DNA from: HGM04593 sp045588345 | Lineage (GTDB): Bacteria > Bacteroidota > Bacteroidia > Bacteroidales > Bacteroidaceae | Assembly (NCBI GenBank): GCA_045588345.1 | Contig: JAZNDZ010000022.1 | Coordinates: 1-46,692 of the forward strand | Length of the DNA stretch: 46,692 nt | Direction of reading: 5' to 3' | In this document: positions 25,857 to 34,732 of the stretch, one piece after another | How the letters are laid out: every line of letters begins with the position of its first letter | How positions within the stretch are numbered: the stretch's first letter is position 1 | Made by a program: the position numbers and the translations under genes | Notes under the pieces: generated by a model | The model's database searches: none | Told to the model about the DNA's origin: nothing | The model's input: the letters and a program-made list of their open reading frames with translations, nothing else

Positions 25857-27536
25857 TCATTTGCCGAGTTCCTTGAGTTTATTTGCAGCATCGGGATGCC
25901 CTAAGAAAATCGCCTGTTGAAGATTCTCTTCAGCAAGTTCCTTTTTATCGCTTTTCATGTACACACAACCCAGAAGATAGCAGACATCTGATATTCCATT
26001 ATCCAGTTCCTTCGCACGCTCAAGCGCTACGGCTGCATCTTCCAGCAGATTCAGCCTGTAGCAAAGAATTCCTTTTTCCAAATGATACAGCAGATAATCA
26101 GGAGCCATTGATATTGCCTTTTCAAGGTCATTCAATGCCTGCTGGTACATTTTGCTTTTCACCTCTGCCTGAGAACGCATATAATAAAAGTTGGAACCAA
26201 GGCTATATGGAGAAGACGCTTCATACAGATTATAGTCTTTGACAGCATCGCGATAACTGCCTATGGAATCTTTCATCAGGCCACGCCTAAGGAGCAGGGG
26301 TGCTGCAAGTTTAGGGTCACCGGAAGCGGACCTCTTCACAGCACTATCCATGAGCTCTATCGCCAGGTCATAATTCTTCATCTGATATTGGCATTGCGAA
26401 GCATTGGCATACACACCATCCTGACCGATATCCGTACCGACGAGTGACATGTAACAGTTGTAAGCCTCAGAATACCTCTCTGCACTATACAGGCAATCGG
26501 CCTTGTAACTCAAACAGAGCGGTAGGCTGTCTGAAGCAATAGCCTTATCAAGCAATGACAATACATTCTCGTCGGACAGCATCGGATGCGACAGCGTATC
26601 ACCACCCATGATTATGGAACGGATTGTCTTTGCTTTGCTGAAGTAGACCTCAGCCGGTTTATCTGTCAATGATAGCGCCTTTTCCCATTCCTTGCCGGCA
26701 GCCGACATGTCGCGACAGTGCAAAGCCATGAATTCAGCCTTGTTCAGGTAACCCTCATGGCTTGCCGGATACGCATCAATGAAATCATTCACTGCATTGG
26801 CAAACGAAAGGCTATCACCAAACATTGCCTGCATGTTCATGCATGACAGTGCCATTTCCCTGTCTGCCGGCAAAAGCGTGCGTACCCCCATTCCGCTATA
26901 ACGTCCAATGCCGTATGTGGCAGGGGTTGCCACAAGGTTGTCATATATTGTTCCTGCTACAGCATAACTGCAGGTGTCACCTGCAGACGAAGGCTGCATA
27001 ATCGCCACCAGTTCTCCTCTGGCATTCACAAGCGGCAGTGTCTCATAACTTTCCCGCATACTTGTATTGAGAGTATAATAGGCATGGGAATATAGGGAAT
27101 CTATTGCTGAGACCTTAACCCGGCGTACCTCTCCGCTGTTTTTCTTGCCATAGGAAAGCATATACAGTTCCTCACCGACCGATACCGGTGCAGAAGAAAC
27201 CTGAAGATGAGAAATCTTCTTGTCGGCAGCCACACGTACCCTGACACATTCATACATTCTGTCGAGCCCAACAATTCCCAGTACAGGGCGAGCCTTGCCT
27301 TTGGAATCTATTACTACTACACTATCGGCACCGTACATAATGGAATAAGGGACAAGAAGATTCCCGTTGCTGCCGACAAATACAGCAGTTCCATTATCTT
27401 TGAGCATGCCCGACATATATGTCAACACGCTAACGACAGAGCCTCGCGCAGAACTGACACTCTTAGGCAGTTTGACCCCTGCCGACACAGACACAGATAC
27501 CAGCAATGCCGAAAAGATGATAAATACCCGTTTCAT
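25857..27536 (-). CDS. Exported TPR protein with degenerate trypsin-like domain
   Basis: The start is set at MKRVFIIFSALLVSVSVSAG, a clear signal peptide; an upstream extension would overlap rlmB. The 559-residue product has an N-terminal half laid out like an HtrA/trypsin-fold domain (GTAVFVGSNGNLLVPYSIMYGADSVVV, later PLVNARGELVAI). The catalytic histidine expected in the first motif is replaced (PYSIM) and the GNSGG serine motif is missing (YETLPLVN). It is therefore probably not a protease. The C-terminal half (about residue 260 onward) is TPR-like repeats. Likely a periplasmic binding or scaffold protein. It starts 4 bases after rlmB ends and closes the dnaN operon. Confidence 0.75.
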   Translation of the reverse strand: MKRVFIIFSALLVSVSVSAGVKLPKSVSSARGSVVSVLTYMSGMLKDNGTAVFVGSNGNLLVPYSIMYGADSVVVIDSKGKARPVLGIVGLDRMYECVRVRVAADKKISHLQVSSAPVSVGEELYMLSYGKKNSGEVRRVKVSAIDSLYSHAYYTLNTSMRESYETLPLVNARGELVAIMQPSSAGDTCSYAVAGTIYDNLVATPATYGIGRYSGMGVRTLLPADREMALSCMNMQAMFGDSLSFANAVNDFIDAYPASHEGYLNKAEFMALHCRDMSAAGKEWEKALSLTDKPAEVYFSKAKTIRSIIMGGDTLSHPMLSDENVLSLLDKAIASDSLPLCLSYKADCLYSAERYSEAYNCYMSLVGTDIGQDGVYANASQCQYQMKNYDLAIELMDSAVKRSASGDPKLAAPLLLRRGLMKDSIGSYRDAVKDYNLYEASSPYSLGSNFYYMRSQAEVKSKMYQQALNDLEKAISMAPDYLLYHLEKGILCYRLNLLEDAAVALERAKELDNGISDVCYLLGCVYMKSDKKELAEENLQQAIFLGHPDAANKLKELGK

Positions 27537-27540
27537 ATAT

Positions 27541-28287
27541 CTACTGCTGAAGATGACGCTGACGCACAGACTCGTACAGAATGACACCTGTTGCCACAGA
27601 TACATTCAAGGACTCAATATTGCCGAACTGTGGGATAGAGACCCAATCGTCACATAATGCAAGATGCTCACGTGGGATACCGGTATCTTCTGCACCCATT
27701 ACAATGCATACAGGCCCGGTAAAATCGGTCTGAGTATAATTAATTTCACCTTTTTCTGTCGCACATACGATACGTATGCCCGAAGCCTTGAGATATTTGA
27801 GCGTCTCGGTAATATTCTTCTCACGACAAACAGGAAGTGTATGCAGCGCACCGGCTGAGGTCTTTACCGCATCGGCATTTACCGTAACACTGTTGTGTGC
27901 GGGCAGTATTATGGCATCAACACCGGCACAATCACATGTACGGGCAATAGAACCGAAGTTACGGACATCGGTTATGCCGTCAAGCAACACAAGCAACGGA
28001 TTCTTGCCCTCCTCATAAAGTGTCGGAACAAGAGTATCCACATGAGCATACTCAACTGCCGACATGTATGCAATCACGCCCTGATGGTTCTTTCTTGTTA
28101 TGCGGTTAAGTTTCTCTACCGGAACACGCACAACCGGAATGGTACGCCCTTTAAGGGCTGCAAACAGTTCGCGCGACAGTTCACTCTGCATATCACGCTT
28201 CACAAGTATCTTGTCAATCTCCTTGCCGGCCTCAAGAGCCTCAAGAACGGCACGAACGCCAAAAATCATTTCATTTGTATTTACCAT
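27541..28287 (-). CDS. rlmB: 23S rRNA (guanosine-2'-O-)methyltransferase RlmB-like (SpoU family)
   Basis: SPOUT-class RNA ribose methyltransferase. The 248-residue product has an N-terminal L30e-like substrate-binding domain (IFGVRAVLEALEAGKEIDKIL). The SpoU catalytic domain follows, with motif 1 LDGITDVRNFGSIARTCDC, motif 2 VMGAEDTGIPRE, and motif 3 IPQFGNIESLNVSVATGVIL. The RlmB name fits the length and the N-terminal domain, but the target (G2251 of 23S rRNA, or a related site) is not proved by sequence. It lies 54 bases after recN. Confidence 0.9.
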   Translation of the reverse strand: MVNTNEMIFGVRAVLEALEAGKEIDKILVKRDMQSELSRELFAALKGRTIPVVRVPVEKLNRITRKNHQGVIAYMSAVEYAHVDTLVPTLYEEGKNPLLVLLDGITDVRNFGSIARTCDCAGVDAIILPAHNSVTVNADAVKTSAGALHTLPVCREKNITETLKYLKASGIRIVCATEKGEINYTQTDFTGPVCIVMGAEDTGIPREHLALCDDWVSIPQFGNIESLNVSVATGVILYESVRQRHLQQ

Positions 28288-28341
28288 ATATATAAACAGG
28301 GATTTAATATTTATACATTATTACAACTGAATAGGAAGAAC

Positions 28342-30003
28342 CTACTCCTTTGACATCAATTCACGTGCAGCGTCAAGTGCAGAATCGGTCATCACCTCAC
28401 CGCTCATCATCTGTGCAATTTCCCTGACCCTATCCTGTTGTTCAAGCCTGACAATGGTGGTCACGGTACCCTTTGCGGTTTCTTCCTTGTATACTTTATA
28501 GTGGTTGGAACCCAGTGCGGCAACCTGCGGAAGATGAGTGATGCTCAATACCTGGCAATAACCGCAAGCCATCTGCTGCATCATGCGCCCCATGCGTTCG
28601 GCAAGGATTCCCGACACACCTGTATCTACCTCATCGAATATCAACGTCGGTTGCTTTGTGCTTGACGCAATCAACGACTTGAGAGCAAGCATGACACGCG
28701 CCATTTCACCGCCTGAGGCAACATCGCACAACGGTTGCGGCGCACTGCTGCTGTTTGCAGAAAAAAGGAACACCACACTGTCACGCCCTGTAGGAGTAAA
28801 CTCCTCTATCGATTTGAACTCTGTTTCGAAACGTATCATCGGCATTCCCAAATTTACAAGAATGGAGACAATCTTCTTCTGCAAAGCGGTTGCACTTTCC
28901 TTACGTGCAGAACTTAATTCGAGAGAGAGTGATGAAAGTTCATTCTCAATACCCTTTATCTGTTTCTCAAGTTCCTGTATATCGTCGCTGCCAAAGGCTA
29001 TGTTATCCAGTTTTGCGCTGTAATCGGCAGCAATTGCAATCAGTTCCTCAACACTTTCTACCCTATGCTTTTTCATCAGGGAATATATCTGCGCTACCCT
29101 GTTCTCTACGAACTCCATGCGTGCCGGAGCGAATTGGACTCGTTCTGCACGCTGCTGAATCTCTTCACAACAATCCTTCAGTTCAATATAATTGCCCTCA
29201 AGCCTTTCGGCAAGTTCCTGTGCCGCAGTATAATGCACCGCAATGCGGGATAGTGCAGAAGAAGCCTCGCGCAAGGCATGCAGCATATTTCGCTCTTCAT
29301 TATCTATTGCATTACAAGCCCCGTACAGTGCAGCCTGTATTTCTTCAGCATGCGACAGTTCTTGAAGTTCCTGTTCAAGGTCTTCGAGTTCACCCTCTTT
29401 TAATGACGCTGCCTCAAGTTCTTCAAGTTGGAAACGTAGCCATTCCTCGTCACGGCGTGCAGCATCTAATGCATCCTTACGTGCCGATAAATCGCGCTGC
29501 AACGCTGTGTACGAGTGATATTTCTCCTTATAAGCAGACAGAAGCACCTTGTTGCCGGCAAGAGTGTCAAGTATCCCTAATTGATAATTTCTGTCCGCAA
29601 GCAGCAGATTCTGATGCTGGGAATGTATATCAATGAGCCTTGCCCCCAGTTCTTTAAGGACAGACACATTTACCGGAGTATCATTTATAAAGGCCCTGCT
29701 TCTTCCGCTGATTGCGAGTTCGCGGCGTATTATGCATTCCCGGTCATATTCAATGTCATTTTCTTCAAAAAGTCTTTCAAGTTCAAAACCTGAGAGGTCA
29801 AAAACACCTTCTATGACACAACGGTCGGCCCCTTCACGTATCGCCTTGACATCGGAGCGCTGGCCAAGCAACATTGCCACCGCACCGAGAAAGACCGATT
29901 TTCCATGACCTGTCTCACCGGTAATGACTGAGAAACCGGCCGAAAAATCAATCTCAACCTGTTCAATGAGTGCAAAATTGCGTATAGTGATATGCTTCAG
30001 CAT
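28342..30003 (-). CDS. recN: DNA repair protein RecN
   Basis: SMC-like ATPase acting in double-strand break repair. The N-terminal Walker A is GETGHGKS near residues 30-37, with His where most RecN proteins have Ala; the P-loop consensus is still met. Long coiled coils occupy about residues 155-370. The C-terminal lobe has the signature DVASGGEMARVMLALK, Walker B TLIFDEVDTGVSG, and the switch SITHLPQVAALG. The length of 553 residues is standard. It starts 7 bases after the CoaBC/DUF4835 gene, in the dnaN operon. Confidence 0.95.
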   Translation of the reverse strand: MLKHITIRNFALIEQVEIDFSAGFSVITGETGHGKSVFLGAVAMLLGQRSDVKAIREGADRCVIEGVFDLSGFELERLFEENDIEYDRECIIRRELAISGRSRAFINDTPVNVSVLKELGARLIDIHSQHQNLLLADRNYQLGILDTLAGNKVLLSAYKEKYHSYTALQRDLSARKDALDAARRDEEWLRFQLEELEAASLKEGELEDLEQELQELSHAEEIQAALYGACNAIDNEERNMLHALREASSALSRIAVHYTAAQELAERLEGNYIELKDCCEEIQQRAERVQFAPARMEFVENRVAQIYSLMKKHRVESVEELIAIAADYSAKLDNIAFGSDDIQELEKQIKGIENELSSLSLELSSARKESATALQKKIVSILVNLGMPMIRFETEFKSIEEFTPTGRDSVVFLFSANSSSAPQPLCDVASGGEMARVMLALKSLIASSTKQPTLIFDEVDTGVSGILAERMGRMMQQMACGYCQVLSITHLPQVAALGSNHYKVYKEETAKGTVTTIVRLEQQDRVREIAQMMSGEVMTDSALDAARELMSKE

Positions 30004-30010
30004 TACTTGC

Positions 30011-32095
30011 TTAATTATTGTTCTTGGTAATCTTGTCCCACTCTGACGAGAGTGACGGGTTAATCTCTGATAAGAGTTTCACCACATTCTTCTTCTCATC
30101 GGGCGTACACTTTGAATAAACATTTACAATCTCATCGACCTTGTATTCAGTGAAAAGTTTGGTGAAATATGCCATCGGCCGGTCCTCGTATGCTTTTTTC
30201 AGCAATTCAAGGCTCTCTGTTATAACTTTACGGCCACCGTCTGCATTCTTGAACATTGTATCAAGCCCTAATCTATGATACCTGTACATGAGTTTACGTA
30301 CAGGTTCAAGGGCACCATTCATGTAATCGTCAATGATTGAATAACGGTTATTATTGCTGCTTCCTGCTCTCCAGCCTGCATCGCCAAGGTTCTGCGCATT
30401 GTTCGCTATCATCAGAGATTTGTTCAGGAATTCATTGCCGCCAAGTTCACCCATGGAATCAAAATCCATGCCGATAATCATATATACATAGAATGCTATA
30501 ACAGCTGTGAGGTTATTGTCAAGATTATCCTCTACGAACTCCAGACGGTCATACGGCTGATACTTGAACTTTATGCTAGAGTCCTCATACTTGAAAAGTA
30601 TCGAGTTGTATGACGAACCGAAGACAGGACGTGTGGCCTGTACCATTAAAGAGCAATCAAATGAACCGTCATTGGAATAAGAGTTTACCACAAAGTTGAA
30701 ACTGCACATTATGCGTTCGCTCTCTTCGTAAGTGTTGCTTGTCCACTTGCGGCTGTTTATGAACTCCGTAAGCGCATCCTGCAGCATTGTAAAAACCTCG
30801 GTATTCGAGCCCTGAATCTTTGATGCGTTCAGGTTAACCGTAGCATTCAGTTCCTCGCCCTCGGCGTTGGCCAATGCGGGCATAAGCATAAGGGCAAGTA
30901 TAACAAGCAGTTTTGACAGGTGAGAGACAACATCCTTAGCGACAGAAACTTTGCTTTTTAGCGGATATTCACTCTTACCTTCATGGTCAATAATTGTCAC
31001 CTTATTTGTATCGCATGAAAAACCCGCTCCTTTATCTTCAAGGGAGTTCAGTACTATGAAGTCAAGATTCTTCTTTTTAAGTTTCTTGCATGCATTCTCC
31101 TCTCCGTTATTTGTCTCAAGAGCGAAACCGGCCAAAAACTGCCCTTCCCTTTTTGTTTTGCCAAGAGTTGCAGCAATATCGGGATTGGCCTCAAGGTCTA
31201 TTGTCATACCTTCATTTACGCGCTTTATCTTGCAGTTTGCCTGCACCGCAGGACGGTAGTCGGCAACTGCGGCCGACAACACTGCAGCATCGCACGAAGG
31301 AAAAACCGCCACTGCTGCATCGCACATTTCACGTGCCGATTCAACATCTATACGTTCAATTGAAGGATGAGGCGTTGGCAACGAAACCGGACCGGCAACC
31401 AAAGTAACCGCGGCACCACGACGAGCACATTCGGCAGCAATGGCAAAACCCATTTTCCCCGAAGAGTAGTTGCCAATGAAACGTACCGGGTCAATTTTTT
31501 CGTATGTGGGCCCTGCTGTTACAAGAATTCTCTTGCCACAGAGTTCACTGCCGGTCAAAAAAAAATCCTTCAGCACCTTCACAATGTTTTCGGGTTCCTC
31601 CATACGTCCTTTGCCGCACAAATGGCTTGCAAGTTCACCAGAAGTAGCCTCGAGAATGTGATTGCCATAACTCTTTAGAGCAGCAATGTTATGCACTGTA
31701 GAGGGGTGGGCATACATGTCAAGGTCCATGGCCGGTGCAATAAACACCGGAGCCTTCATTGACATGTATGTTGTAACAAGCAGATTGTCGGCCACACCGG
31801 CAACCATCTTCGCAATAGTTGATGCAGTAGCAGGAGCAATAATCATGGCATCGGCCCACAGACCAAGTTCCACATGACTGTGCCATGAGCCATTGTCATT
31901 GTTGAAGAACTCGCTCAGCACAGGCCTCCCCGACAATGTCGAAAGTGTCAGCGGGGTTATAAACTCCTTGGCAGCCGGAGTCATTACAACCTGTACCTCG
32001 GCACCTTCTTTCACCAGAAGACGCACCAGCAAGGCCGACTTGTATGCGGCAATACTGCCAGTCACTCCCAATACAATCTTTTTCCCTTTCAGCAT
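30011..32095 (-). CDS. coaBC: CoaBC fused in frame to a DUF4835 envelope protein
   Basis: The 694-residue open frame joins two proteins that are normally separate neighbours. Residues 1 to about 393 are the bifunctional coenzyme A enzyme. The phosphopantothenoylcysteine decarboxylase half has PAMDLDMYAHPS and HLCGKGRMEEPE. The phosphopantothenate-cysteine ligase half has GPTYEKIDPVRF and NYSSGKMG. The ligase C-terminal helix (VSVAKDVVSHLS) then runs without a stop into a signal-peptide-like stretch (LLVILALMLMPALANA, residues 396-411). Residues 412-694 are a DUF4835 protein (ELNATVNLNASKIQGSN onward), annotated in some Bacteroidota as PorD-like. Either a true fusion, or a stop-loss with the DUF4835 part translated from an internal start. 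The DNA between shows no ATG ahead of the hydrophobic stretch. Enzyme call certain; physical fusion less so. Confidence 0.85.
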   Translation of the reverse strand: MLKGKKIVLGVTGSIAAYKSALLVRLLVKEGAEVQVVMTPAAKEFITPLTLSTLSGRPVLSEFFNNDNGSWHSHVELGLWADAMIIAPATASTIAKMVAGVADNLLVTTYMSMKAPVFIAPAMDLDMYAHPSTVHNIAALKSYGNHILEATSGELASHLCGKGRMEEPENIVKVLKDFFLTGSELCGKRILVTAGPTYEKIDPVRFIGNYSSGKMGFAIAAECARRGAAVTLVAGPVSLPTPHPSIERIDVESAREMCDAAVAVFPSCDAAVLSAAVADYRPAVQANCKIKRVNEGMTIDLEANPDIAATLGKTKREGQFLAGFALETNNGEENACKKLKKKNLDFIVLNSLEDKGAGFSCDTNKVTIIDHEGKSEYPLKSKVSVAKDVVSHLSKLLVILALMLMPALANAEGEELNATVNLNASKIQGSNTEVFTMLQDALTEFINSRKWTSNTYEESERIMCSFNFVVNSYSNDGSFDCSLMVQATRPVFGSSYNSILFKYEDSSIKFKYQPYDRLEFVEDNLDNNLTAVIAFYVYMIIGMDFDSMGELGGNEFLNKSLMIANNAQNLGDAGWRAGSSNNNRYSIIDDYMNGALEPVRKLMYRYHRLGLDTMFKNADGGRKVITESLELLKKAYEDRPMAYFTKLFTEYKVDEIVNVYSKCTPDEKKNVVKLLSEINPSLSSEWDKITKNNN

Positions 32096-32113
32096 CTGCG
32101 TATAAACTTGTAG

Positions 32114-32881
32114 TTATTTCTTGAATCCGCGCAACTTTATCCTTGTCAGAGCCTGTTTGGTATTGAGCGGGAACTCTCCGTTCATCATCCAGCCGTAATA
32201 GCCGGGGTCACGGTCAAGTACCGCATCCACAGGCATTCCTTTGTACTTCCCGAAATTGAACACTTCTCGGCCATTCTCGTCATACACGAAACGGCCCGCA
32301 AAATCGACATTTCTTGTGAATGATGACTCTTTTGAGAGAGCCTCGATATCGTTCTCGAGGTCACTGTAATGGTCAAGTTGCGCCTTAAGCACGTTGTATG
32401 TAGCACGTGTATCGGCAAGCGCACTATGCGCATTGTCAAATTCTGAGCCACAATAGAATTTGTGGGCTGCAGCAAGAGTGCGGGGCTCGCGCTTGTGATA
32501 AAGTACCTGAACATCAATGGCATTGTGACGCGAAAGGTCTATATCGACCTGCGCACGAAGGAACTCCTCGGCAAGAAGAGGAAGGTCGAAACGGTTGGAG
32601 TTGAAACCAGCAAGGTCACACCCCTCGAACTCGTTTGCAATCTCACGTGCCACGTCCTTGAACTGCGGGCAATCCTTTACATCCTCATCGTATATGCCAT
32701 GTACAGCCGATGCAGCCTCGGGAATGTGCATACCGGGATTTATACGTTTCGTGTATTCTGCCTCACGACCATCGGGAAAAACCTTTATGTAACATATCTC
32801 CACAATGCGGTCTTTGGAAATATCTGTTCCCGTAGTCTCAAGGTCAAAGAATATGATAGGCTTCTTAAGATTCAGTTCCAT
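32114..32881 (-). CDS. DnaQ-like 3'-5' exonuclease with DUF3820-type C-terminal module
   Basis: DEDDh-family exonuclease, related to the proofreading epsilon subunit of DNA polymerase III. Exo I is FFDLETTG near residues 11-18, Exo II is AGFNSNRFDLPLL, and Exo III is HSALADT, all with intact acidic residues and the His. After residue 200 a short module with VFNFGKYKGMPVDAVL and GYYGWMM resembles the DUF3820 family, often seen next to exonuclease domains. It lies one base after dnaN, so a role in replication or repair is likely. Whether it is the replicative proofreader is not shown. Confidence 0.87.
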   Translation of the reverse strand: MELNLKKPIIFFDLETTGTDISKDRIVEICYIKVFPDGREAEYTKRINPGMHIPEAASAVHGIYDEDVKDCPQFKDVAREIANEFEGCDLAGFNSNRFDLPLLAEEFLRAQVDIDLSRHNAIDVQVLYHKREPRTLAAAHKFYCGSEFDNAHSALADTRATYNVLKAQLDHYSDLENDIEALSKESSFTRNVDFAGRFVYDENGREVFNFGKYKGMPVDAVLDRDPGYYGWMMNGEFPLNTKQALTRIKLRGFKK

Positions 32882-32882
32882 A

Positions 32883-34007
32883 TTATTCTGTAAGCATCAT
32901 TGGCATCAACAACATAAGCAGTTCCTGCTTGTCAACCTGCTCGGCCGGCACAATTACACCGGCGCGTGAAGGGTCGGCAAGTTCAATGACAACATCCTGA
33001 CCCGGAGTGTTATTGAGAATATCTATGAGGAATGATGCACGGAAACCTATATTCATTGAAGCACCCTCGTAACTGCATGCGATACTCTCCTCGGCCGATG
33101 TTGAGAAATCCGTATCCTGTGCCGAAATAATTACCTTGTTATCTTCGATATGAAGTTTGATAAGGCTTGCCTGTGAGGAGAAGATAGCCACACGACGGAG
33201 CGTGCTGACAAGCGCAGCACGGTCTACTGTGAGTTTGTGGGGATTGTTCTGCGGAATTACCGAGTTATAGTTGGGATAACGTCCCTCAAACAAGCGAGAT
33301 ACAAGTTTGTAATCACCCAAATCAAATGTAGCGAAGCGGCCGTCGAACTCAACAGCAACCTCCTCCTGCTCCTCCTTGCCAAGAAGATTCTTGAGCAATG
33401 TAGCAGGTTTCTTTGGAAGGATGAAAGCCGACTTTTCAGCACCTATGACAGAATAGTCACGGCAACGCACCAGCTTGTGGCCGTCCGAAGCAACAATTGT
33501 GAAGTTCTCAGGAGTGAAGTCAAAATATACACCGCACATCACTGGACGCACCTCGTCATCGGCTGTTGCAAAGAGAGAGCATGTGATACCGCTTGAAAGC
33601 ACCTTCGTCGGAATGTTTATTGCAACAGCACCATCGCCAAGAACCGCTGCCGAAGGATATTCGTCGGCATTCTGGCCCACCATGCTGTATTTACCGTTCA
33701 AGTAGTAGATTGTCATCTCATAGGTATCTTTCTTGACCTCAAAACGCAAGGGCTGCTCCGAGATTTCTTTCAAAGAATCAATAAGTATCTTCGAAGATAT
33801 TGCAAAACTGAAATCCTCAGAGCAATCTACAACCTCAACAGATGTAGAAAGCGTGTTGTCGGGGTCTGAGGCAGTAAGCCTGAGTGTATTGCCCTCCAGT
33901 TCAAAGAGAATGCAATCAAGAACAGGAATTGTGTTCTTAGAGTTTATCACACGGCTGATTGTCTGCAAACGAGACGACAGCAAGGAACTTGATACTGTAA
34001 AGTTCAT
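32883..34007 (-). CDS. dnaN: DNA polymerase III beta sliding clamp
   Basis: Ring-forming processivity clamp of DNA polymerase III. The 374-residue length and the three-domain beta clamp organisation are standard. Recognisable segments are IPVLDCILFELEGNTLRLTASDPD near residues 28-51, FEGRYPNYNSVIPQN near the middle, and the C-terminal LLMPMMLTE, which normally ends the clamp next to the hydrophobic partner-binding pocket. It is the first gene of a leftward operon running through the exonuclease, CoaBC, RecN, RlmB and TPR genes. Confidence 0.97.
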   Translation of the reverse strand: MNFTVSSSLLSSRLQTISRVINSKNTIPVLDCILFELEGNTLRLTASDPDNTLSTSVEVVDCSEDFSFAISSKILIDSLKEISEQPLRFEVKKDTYEMTIYYLNGKYSMVGQNADEYPSAAVLGDGAVAINIPTKVLSSGITCSLFATADDEVRPVMCGVYFDFTPENFTIVASDGHKLVRCRDYSVIGAEKSAFILPKKPATLLKNLLGKEEQEEVAVEFDGRFATFDLGDYKLVSRLFEGRYPNYNSVIPQNNPHKLTVDRAALVSTLRRVAIFSSQASLIKLHIEDNKVIISAQDTDFSTSAEESIACSYEGASMNIGFRASFLIDILNNTPGQDVVIELADPSRAGVIVPAEQVDKQELLMLLMPMMLTE

Positions 34008-34068
34008 AATATTCAGATTTTAATTGATTAATCAAATGCTCATCGCACGTACGCGCGCGTATTAATGA

Positions 34069-34076
34069 CAAAGATA
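34069..34076 (-). promoter_or_regulatory. Candidate -7 element of the dnaN operon
   Basis: TATCTTTG on the minus strand fits TAnnTTTG, 61 bases before dnaN. No exact TTTG at -33. The leader contains an alternating CG-rich stretch (ACGCGCGCGTACGTGCG). Confidence 0.5.
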
Positions 34077-34169
34077 ACACTAAATAGATAAAATTGAGTA
34101 AAAAGCCCCGAAAAAAATTGCTTTTCGGCAATAAATGAACTATTTTCGCCACGAATTTTTAGAATAATT

Positions 34170-34541
34170 ATGGAAATTACAGGTAAAATCATTGCAGTGC
34201 TTCCCGAAAGAGGCGGCATATCAAAGACAGGAAACGAGTGGAAAATGCAGGAATATGTACTTGAGACACACGAGCAATATCCAAAGAAGATTTGTTTTAA
34301 CGTATTCGGAGCAGACAAGATTGCACAGTTCAACATTCAGGCAGGCGAGGAGATAACAGTATCTTTTGACATTAATGCCCGCGAATACAACGGACGTTGG
34401 TACAACGATATCCGCGCGTGGAGAGTAGAAAGAGGCACTGCAGCCGCTGCACCGATGGACATCCCCGTGATTGACGCACCCAAAGTAGAAGTACCCGATT
34501 TCAGCAAGGCAGCCAACGACCCCGACGACCTGCCGTTCTAA
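34170..34541 (+). CDS. DUF3127 OB-fold-like protein with SSB-type C-terminal tip
   Basis: The 123-residue protein matches the DUF3127 family of Bacteroidota (MEITGKIIAVLPERGG, then KKICFNVFGADKIAQFNIQAGEEITVSFDINAREYNGRWYND-type pattern), which looks like a single OB fold. A proline- and acid-rich tail ends in DPDDLPF. This closely resembles the DDDIPF tip by which single-stranded DNA-binding protein recruits replication and repair enzymes. The gene is divergent from dnaN. Inferred role: nucleic acid binding with recruitment of DNA-processing partners; no experimental function is known to me. Confidence 0.8.
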   Translation: MEITGKIIAVLPERGGISKTGNEWKMQEYVLETHEQYPKKICFNVFGADKIAQFNIQAGEEITVSFDINAREYNGRWYNDIRAWRVERGTAAAAPMDIPVIDAPKVEVPDFSKAANDPDDLPF

Positions 34542-34566
34542 AAGATTTTTTGTGGAATAAAAACAA

Positions 34567-34594
34567 TCAGAGGGTAGCCACGGCTACCCTCTGA
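34567..34594. terminator. Terminator hairpin between convergent units
   Basis: A perfect 13-base stem (34567-34579 with 34582-34594) has a 2-base gap, effectively a CACG loop. On the minus strand it is followed by TTGTTTTTATT, so it best serves the leftward secreted-protein genes. It also lies just after the DUF3127 stop. The stretch 34650-34719 has nested complementary arms (ATGGCAT/ATGCCAT) in the leftward 3' untranslated region. Confidence 0.75.
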
Positions 34595-34732
34595 CATGTT
34601 AACACAATACTAATTCTCATATATTCAAACACAAGAACCCGTTTTTACTCATGGCATTATTTATTTTGAACCAGGCAGATGCTATAACCAGCACAACAAC
34701 CTGCTGATGAGATGCCATGAATTCTCATTCAA

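Noticed and set aside
28890..29636. 248-codon open frame antisense to recN
   Set aside because: RecN is clearly the coding strand; the frame has no domain pattern.
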